Assembly: GCA_013314775.1 (NCBI GenBank)
Contig: JABUFB010000016.1
Location: 79,099-143,098, forward strand
Length of the DNA: 64,000 bases
Direction of reading: 5' to 3'
DNA from: Armatimonadota bacterium
GTDB taxonomy: Bacteria; Armatimonadota; Zipacnadia; Zipacnadales; JABUFB01
Part shown: piece by piece, positions 60,884 through 64,000 of the stretch
How the letters are laid out: each line of letters begins with the position of its first letter
Numbering within the stretch: the stretch's first letter is position 1
Notes under the pieces: generated by a model
What the model saw: only the letters and a program-made list of their open reading frames with translations
Databases searched by the model: none
Told to the model about the DNA's origin: nothing
Translations under genes and position numbers: made by a program

Positions 60884-61867
60884 ATGGACAACGACAAGAA
60901 AAACCGGCAAAATTCGCTACTCCTGGTGCTCAGGCTGGCGCTCACCATCGCCTGCATCGTGGTGGTTCTTGGGTCGGTAGATGTCCGTGAAGCCGCAGCA
61001 ACAACGGCCCGAATGGCACCCCTGTATCTGGCGCTTGCAGTCGGCGCTGAGTTCGCGCAGCGAGTGTTGTTCGTCCTGCGTTGGCATGTTCTGCTTGCGC
61101 CGGCGGGCATCCGGATACCAGTCTCGCAGTCGTTGCGCCTGGGTTTCGTCGCCCTTTTCTACAACAACTTCATGCCCTCCACCGTCGGGGGTGATGCCGC
61201 AAAGTCGTACCTGCTGGCGCGCAGGCCCGGAGCAGAGACCACCGGAATCATTGCTTCCGTGCTTGTGGACCGGCTGCTCATCGGCTGGGGATCGATGCTC
61301 ATGTTCGGACTGGCGGCCGGGTTGGTGCTGGACATGTCCCAGTACAAGTGGGCGATGTTGGTGATGTTCGTCGCGGGCATGATGGGGGCCGGGGTGGTGT
61401 GGCTCGCCGCGCGTCGCTCACCAGCAGCCGAGCCCGGCGACGGTGCGCCAGTCATGCGGCGGCTTGTGTTCAGAGCGGCGACCCTCTTCGGCGAGCTATC
61501 CCGGGCATTGCTGCGCTATCGCCACCACCGGTGGGCACTGGTGGCGTCGTTCCTCATCTCCTCGGCGGGTCTGGTGGTAATGGGGTTTGCGCTCCAGTTC
61601 TGGGCCGCAGCGGTTGGTTTTCGCCTGGGCACGGTGGAGGGTGTGGCAATCTCGGCGGTGATGAAGATCGTGGGGATGATCCCGGCGACGATCAACGGCC
61701 TTGGGTGGATCGAGGGCGCGACGGTAGTGTTGCTCGGGTGGTCCGGGATGACCCACGCCGATGCCTTGGCAATTGCGGTGGCGCAGAGGATCGCAGGCAC
61801 TGTCCTGAGCCTCCTGGGCGCCGGTGCGCAGTGGATGCCGGAGAACAGGTCCATCGCGCCGCCGTAG
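60884..61867 (+). CDS. lysylphosphatidylglycerol synthase-like flippase domain membrane protein
   Basis: A 327-residue protein with about eight hydrophobic helices of the UPF0104/AglD-like family (LPG synthase TM region). Diagnostic segments include ALFYNNFMPSTVGGDAAKSYLLAR and VDRLLIGWGSMLMFG, then MKIVGMIPATINGLGWIEG. It lacks the aminoacyltransferase domain. Members move lipid-linked intermediates across the membrane. GGGAG precedes the ATG at 60884. Confidence 0.88.
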   Translation: MDNDKKNRQNSLLLVLRLALTIACIVVVLGSVDVREAAATTARMAPLYLALAVGAEFAQRVLFVLRWHVLLAPAGIRIPVSQSLRLGFVALFYNNFMPSTVGGDAAKSYLLARRPGAETTGIIASVLVDRLLIGWGSMLMFGLAAGLVLDMSQYKWAMLVMFVAGMMGAGVVWLAARRSPAAEPGDGAPVMRRLVFRAATLFGELSRALLRYRHHRWALVASFLISSAGLVVMGFALQFWAAAVGFRLGTVEGVAISAVMKIVGMIPATINGLGWIEGATVVLLGWSGMTHADALAIAVAQRIAGTVLSLLGAGAQWMPENRSIAPP

Positions 61868-61887
61868 ACTTGAACCCGGACGCATGT

Positions 61888-61916
61888 CGGCCTGCCCGGG
61901 TGACCCAGGCAGGCCG
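61888..61916. terminator. hairpin between convergent genes
   Basis: A 9-bp stem CGGCCTGCC/GGCAGGCCG with an 11-base loop lies between the flippase gene and the oxidoreductase gene, with no U-run. Confidence 0.5.
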
Positions 61917-61939
61917 GCGTTGCCCACGATGCGGAACTG

Positions 61940-62929
61940 CTACAGTTCGATGATGGCCGGGCGGTCACCGACGCTCAAGGCAGCGGCGGCGATGCGCGTC
62001 GCCTCGATGCCCTCCTTCGCCCCGGCAATCGGCTGAGCGCCGGTCTTGCAGCATTCGATGAAGCTCGCCATCTGCTTACGGAACCAGTCACCCCCGGTGT
62101 CGGCCTCGAACTCCACTTCGTGCTCACCATCCGCGAGGTTAACCTGGAGCTTATTGCCGCCGGGGAACATGATGGAGCCCAGCGGCCCAAGCACGTCGTG
62201 GGCGCTGTCGGCTTTGACCGCGTAGCCGAAGCCGGGCAGTCCCCAGGACCAGACGAGCACCTGCTGGTCGCCACTGGCGAAGTTGACGATGACCGTGCCG
62301 GTGTCCCAGGCGGTGGTGCCCTCCTTCAGGCGGCGTATGTCGGTGACGACATTGGTGGCCTCGCCGAAGATGAAACGGGCGAAATCGTAGCTGTGGACCG
62401 CGCCGTCGATGAAGGGCCCGCCGCCCAGTTCCTTATCGAAGAACCAGGGGGTGGGAGCTCCGGAGCCTCCACTGACCGAGCGCCACACCACGGGGCGGCC
62501 GATCATCCCGGACTGAATGATTTCCCGCAGCTTCAGCCATTCATTGCAGAAGTGGCGCACGAAACCGATCTGCAGGACGACGCCGGCGTCGCGGCAGGCC
62601 TGGTCCATGGCTTCGCAGTCGGCCACGTTCATGGCCATGGGCTTTTCGCAGAAGACATGCTTGCCCGCAGCGGCTGCTTTGATGACCGTGTCCTTGTGGA
62701 ACCCGGTGGGGGTACAGACCACCACGGCATCCACGTCGTCCCGCGACAGGAGACAGTCCTCGCTGGTGGTCCAGACCTCCGTCCCGTACTTCTCGCAGTG
62801 GGCCTTTGCGGCGTCCTCGTTTACGTCCATCGCGCAGGCGATGTATGCCTCGTCATTGTCCACCAGGTGCGGGGCATGGGCATTGTGGATCCCGCCGCAG
62901 CCGATGAAACCGATTCCCAGCTTGGCCAT
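61940..62929 (-). CDS. Gfo/Idh/MocA-family oxidoreductase
   Basis: A 329-residue NAD(P)-dependent sugar oxidoreductase. The Rossmann motif is GIGFIGCGGIHNAHAPHL, then VVVCTPTGFHKDTV and FCEKPMAMNVADCEAM with the conserved Lys of the EKP motif. The C-terminal dimer domain contains GGGPFIDGAVHSYDFARFIF, whose Asp-x3-His is the usual catalytic pair. It oxidises or reduces sugars or inositol-type substrates. ATG 62929 follows GGAGAG; the upstream 49-residue extension is not family-like. Confidence 0.92.
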   Translation of the reverse strand: MAKLGIGFIGCGGIHNAHAPHLVDNDEAYIACAMDVNEDAAKAHCEKYGTEVWTTSEDCLLSRDDVDAVVVCTPTGFHKDTVIKAAAAGKHVFCEKPMAMNVADCEAMDQACRDAGVVLQIGFVRHFCNEWLKLREIIQSGMIGRPVVWRSVSGGSGAPTPWFFDKELGGGPFIDGAVHSYDFARFIFGEATNVVTDIRRLKEGTTAWDTGTVIVNFASGDQQVLVWSWGLPGFGYAVKADSAHDVLGPLGSIMFPGGNKLQVNLADGEHEVEFEADTGGDWFRKQMASFIECCKTGAQPIAGAKEGIEATRIAAAALSVGDRPAIIEL

Positions 62930-63196
62930 GATTTCGCCTTCTCTCCGTTGGTCCTTGGTGTCCGTCTTATGCAGACGCGCACAATGTTCGCCGCGAGGCA
63001 GCGTTCCCCTTCGGGCTACTCGGGATCGATCAGCAGCAGTCGTCGTCGCCGCCCCAAATGCTGAAGCCTCCATCACGAAAGAGCGAAAACTGATGTGCAG
63101 ACGATGCGCATGCGCGACCGATAGGCTGCGCTGTCCGGCTTAGTGCTGTCGATCACGTACGGCGAGTGACGCCGGTGCAGTTCCCTTCGGAAGGAG

Positions 63197-63227
63197 ACAG
63201 GCCCCCGCCGGATAAGCGGAGGCCTGT
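63197..63227. terminator. hairpin after the truncated pilin-like gene
   Basis: ACAGGCC/GGCCTGT stem with an inner CCGCC/GCGG pairing 32 bases past the stop at 63259. No U-run. Confidence 0.4.
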
Positions 63228-63258
63228 GATGTCTATTGGCACCCGAACGGTGGCCCGG

Positions 63259-63873
63259 TTAGTTCTCGTCGTACAGGCAGTTTGGGTCGCCGATCGGGTA
63301 CTGAATCAGCTCCTTACCCTTGGACCACTTCACGTGCCCGTCCACCCAGGCAACGTTGCAACCGTCGTTATGCCGGACATCGATACGGCGCGAGTCTGGG
63401 CAGCAACTGCCGCCGTTCCAGGCACCCGCGCCGGGGAAGTGGATCTGCCAGTGGCAGTGTCCGTTCCATCCCCACGTTGTCGGGTCCATGTCATTGAACC
63501 CGGCGGTTGCGCGGTTGATCCGCTTGCCGTCAGCGAACAGCACCGTAGCTGACGGCTGCTTGATGTCGCCGAGCTTCCAGCCGTTGTAGATCCGGGTGTT
63601 GATCCCGTATGCGTACAGGCCGGCCTGACTGCTGCTGGGGCATTCGCGGATCTGATCGTTCTTCAGGTACGGCTGCATGATCATATACCAGGGCCAGGCC
63701 CCCACGCCGCTGATGGACGTGTAGCCGTACGGCAGTCTCTCATCGTAATCCTGTGCGTACATGTGGGCGGCGAGGGCAATCTGCTTCAGGTTCGAAGAGC
63801 AGCTGGCCTGCCTGGCTTTCTCCCGTGCCCGGGCGAACACCGGGAACAGGATCGCCGCCAGGATGGCGATGAT
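63259..63873 (-). pseudogene. decapitated pilin-like (H-X9-DG) gene
   Basis: The reading frame encodes the body of a prepilin of the DUF1559 type: FARAREKARQASCSSNLKQI, AAHMYAQDYDERLPYG, and near the C-terminus VAWVDGHVKWSKGKEL, the DG signature. Upstream, the frame still spells IIAILAAILFP, the end of the hydrophobic pilin helix, but an in-frame TAG at 63876-63874 interrupts it and the RRGFTLIELLVV-type start is absent in all frames. The GTG at 63840 allows a 193-residue product without membrane signal. Compare the intact gene at 50284. Either a pseudogene or a sequence error at the stop. Confidence 0.7.
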
Positions 63874-63876
63874 CTA

Positions 63877-64000
63877 ATCGCTGAACAACCCCATTGGCGG
63901 GGTGTTACGCGTCGCTCTGGCCGTCTTTTTTGAAGGCCCGGGCCCTTTTCTCTCAACGTGAGCCGTTTACAGGCGCTCTGAAGGCCATTCTGTTGCGGTC
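63877..64000. other. right edge, no gene assigned
   Basis: Sequence upstream of the truncated pilin-like gene. It shows no start of a pilin leader in any frame and no other gene. Confidence 0.5.

Noticed and set aside
1..64000. tRNA or rRNA genes, insertion sequences, prophage
   Set aside because: No cloverleaf with T-loop GGTTCGA, no rRNA core sequence, and no transposase or phage protein were recognised. A tool such as tRNAscan-SE would be decisive.

Overview
The window looks like chromosomal DNA of a GC-rich, free-living bacterium, most likely a member of Armatimonadota or a relative. The clearest pointers are pilin-like proteins of the H-X9-DG type whose post-helix sequence reads FARAREKARQASC...NLKQIALAAHMYAQDYDE, a PEP-CTERM exported protein, many secreted TIM-barrel and carbohydrate-binding proteins, and unlinked sugar-acid style oxidoreductases and isomerases. 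This placement is an inference from protein style, not from a marker tree. I saw no rRNA, tRNA, insertion sequence, prophage or CRISPR array.

Layout. 0-9.6 kb: PHP-like protein (cut by the left edge), sugar-phosphate isomerase, PQQ-type propeller, SDR dehydrogenase, arrestin-like protein, a regulator/lipoprotein locus (Xre HTH plus TPR, coupled to a lipoprotein and divergent from another), and a class II (AcuC/HDAC-like) deacetylase. 9.7-13.1 kb: an operon of sodium:solute symporter, a 66-residue membrane protein, a secreted protein and a ferredoxin-nitroreductase fusion. 13-30.5 kb: a polysaccharide/glycoside-oriented stretch with a secreted metallophosphoesterase, four large secreted TIM-barrel or carbohydrate-binding proteins, a two-component system and a mannitol-1-phosphate-5-dehydrogenase-like enzyme. 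30.5-35.7 kb: small regulators, an M14 peptidase, a Gly-Pro repeat membrane protein, a NarL-type response regulator and two unexplained non-coding stretches. 35.7-47.8 kb: housekeeping genes (SppA-type peptidase, DNA polymerase I, ribosomal protein S1, dephospho-CoA kinase) followed by a Gld-like ABC transporter operon with a DUF4340 protein. 47.8-51.3 kb: membrane protein, FHA-GAF histidine kinase, pilin-like protein.

51.3-57.0 kb holds what I think is the most interesting locus: five tightly coupled genes on the minus strand. They encode a zinc-ribbon membrane protein, a complete radical SAM/SPASM enzyme with a PqqD-like N-terminus, a paralogue of that enzyme from which the iron-sulfur loop has been lost, a DUF2207-like membrane protein that ends in a tail of seven cysteines alternating with alanine between glycine runs, and a methyltransferase. 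The arrangement suggests that the radical SAM pair modifies the Cys-Ala tail of the membrane protein. 57-64 kb: PEP-CTERM protein, esterase, secreted TIM-barrel protein, a flippase-like membrane protein, a Gfo/Idh/MocA oxidoreductase and a decapitated pilin-like gene next to the right edge.

Start codons were chosen from Shine-Dalgarno spacing and signal-peptide position where possible; GTG and TTG starts are common here. Hairpins without a U-run between convergent genes are listed as probable terminators with moderate confidence.
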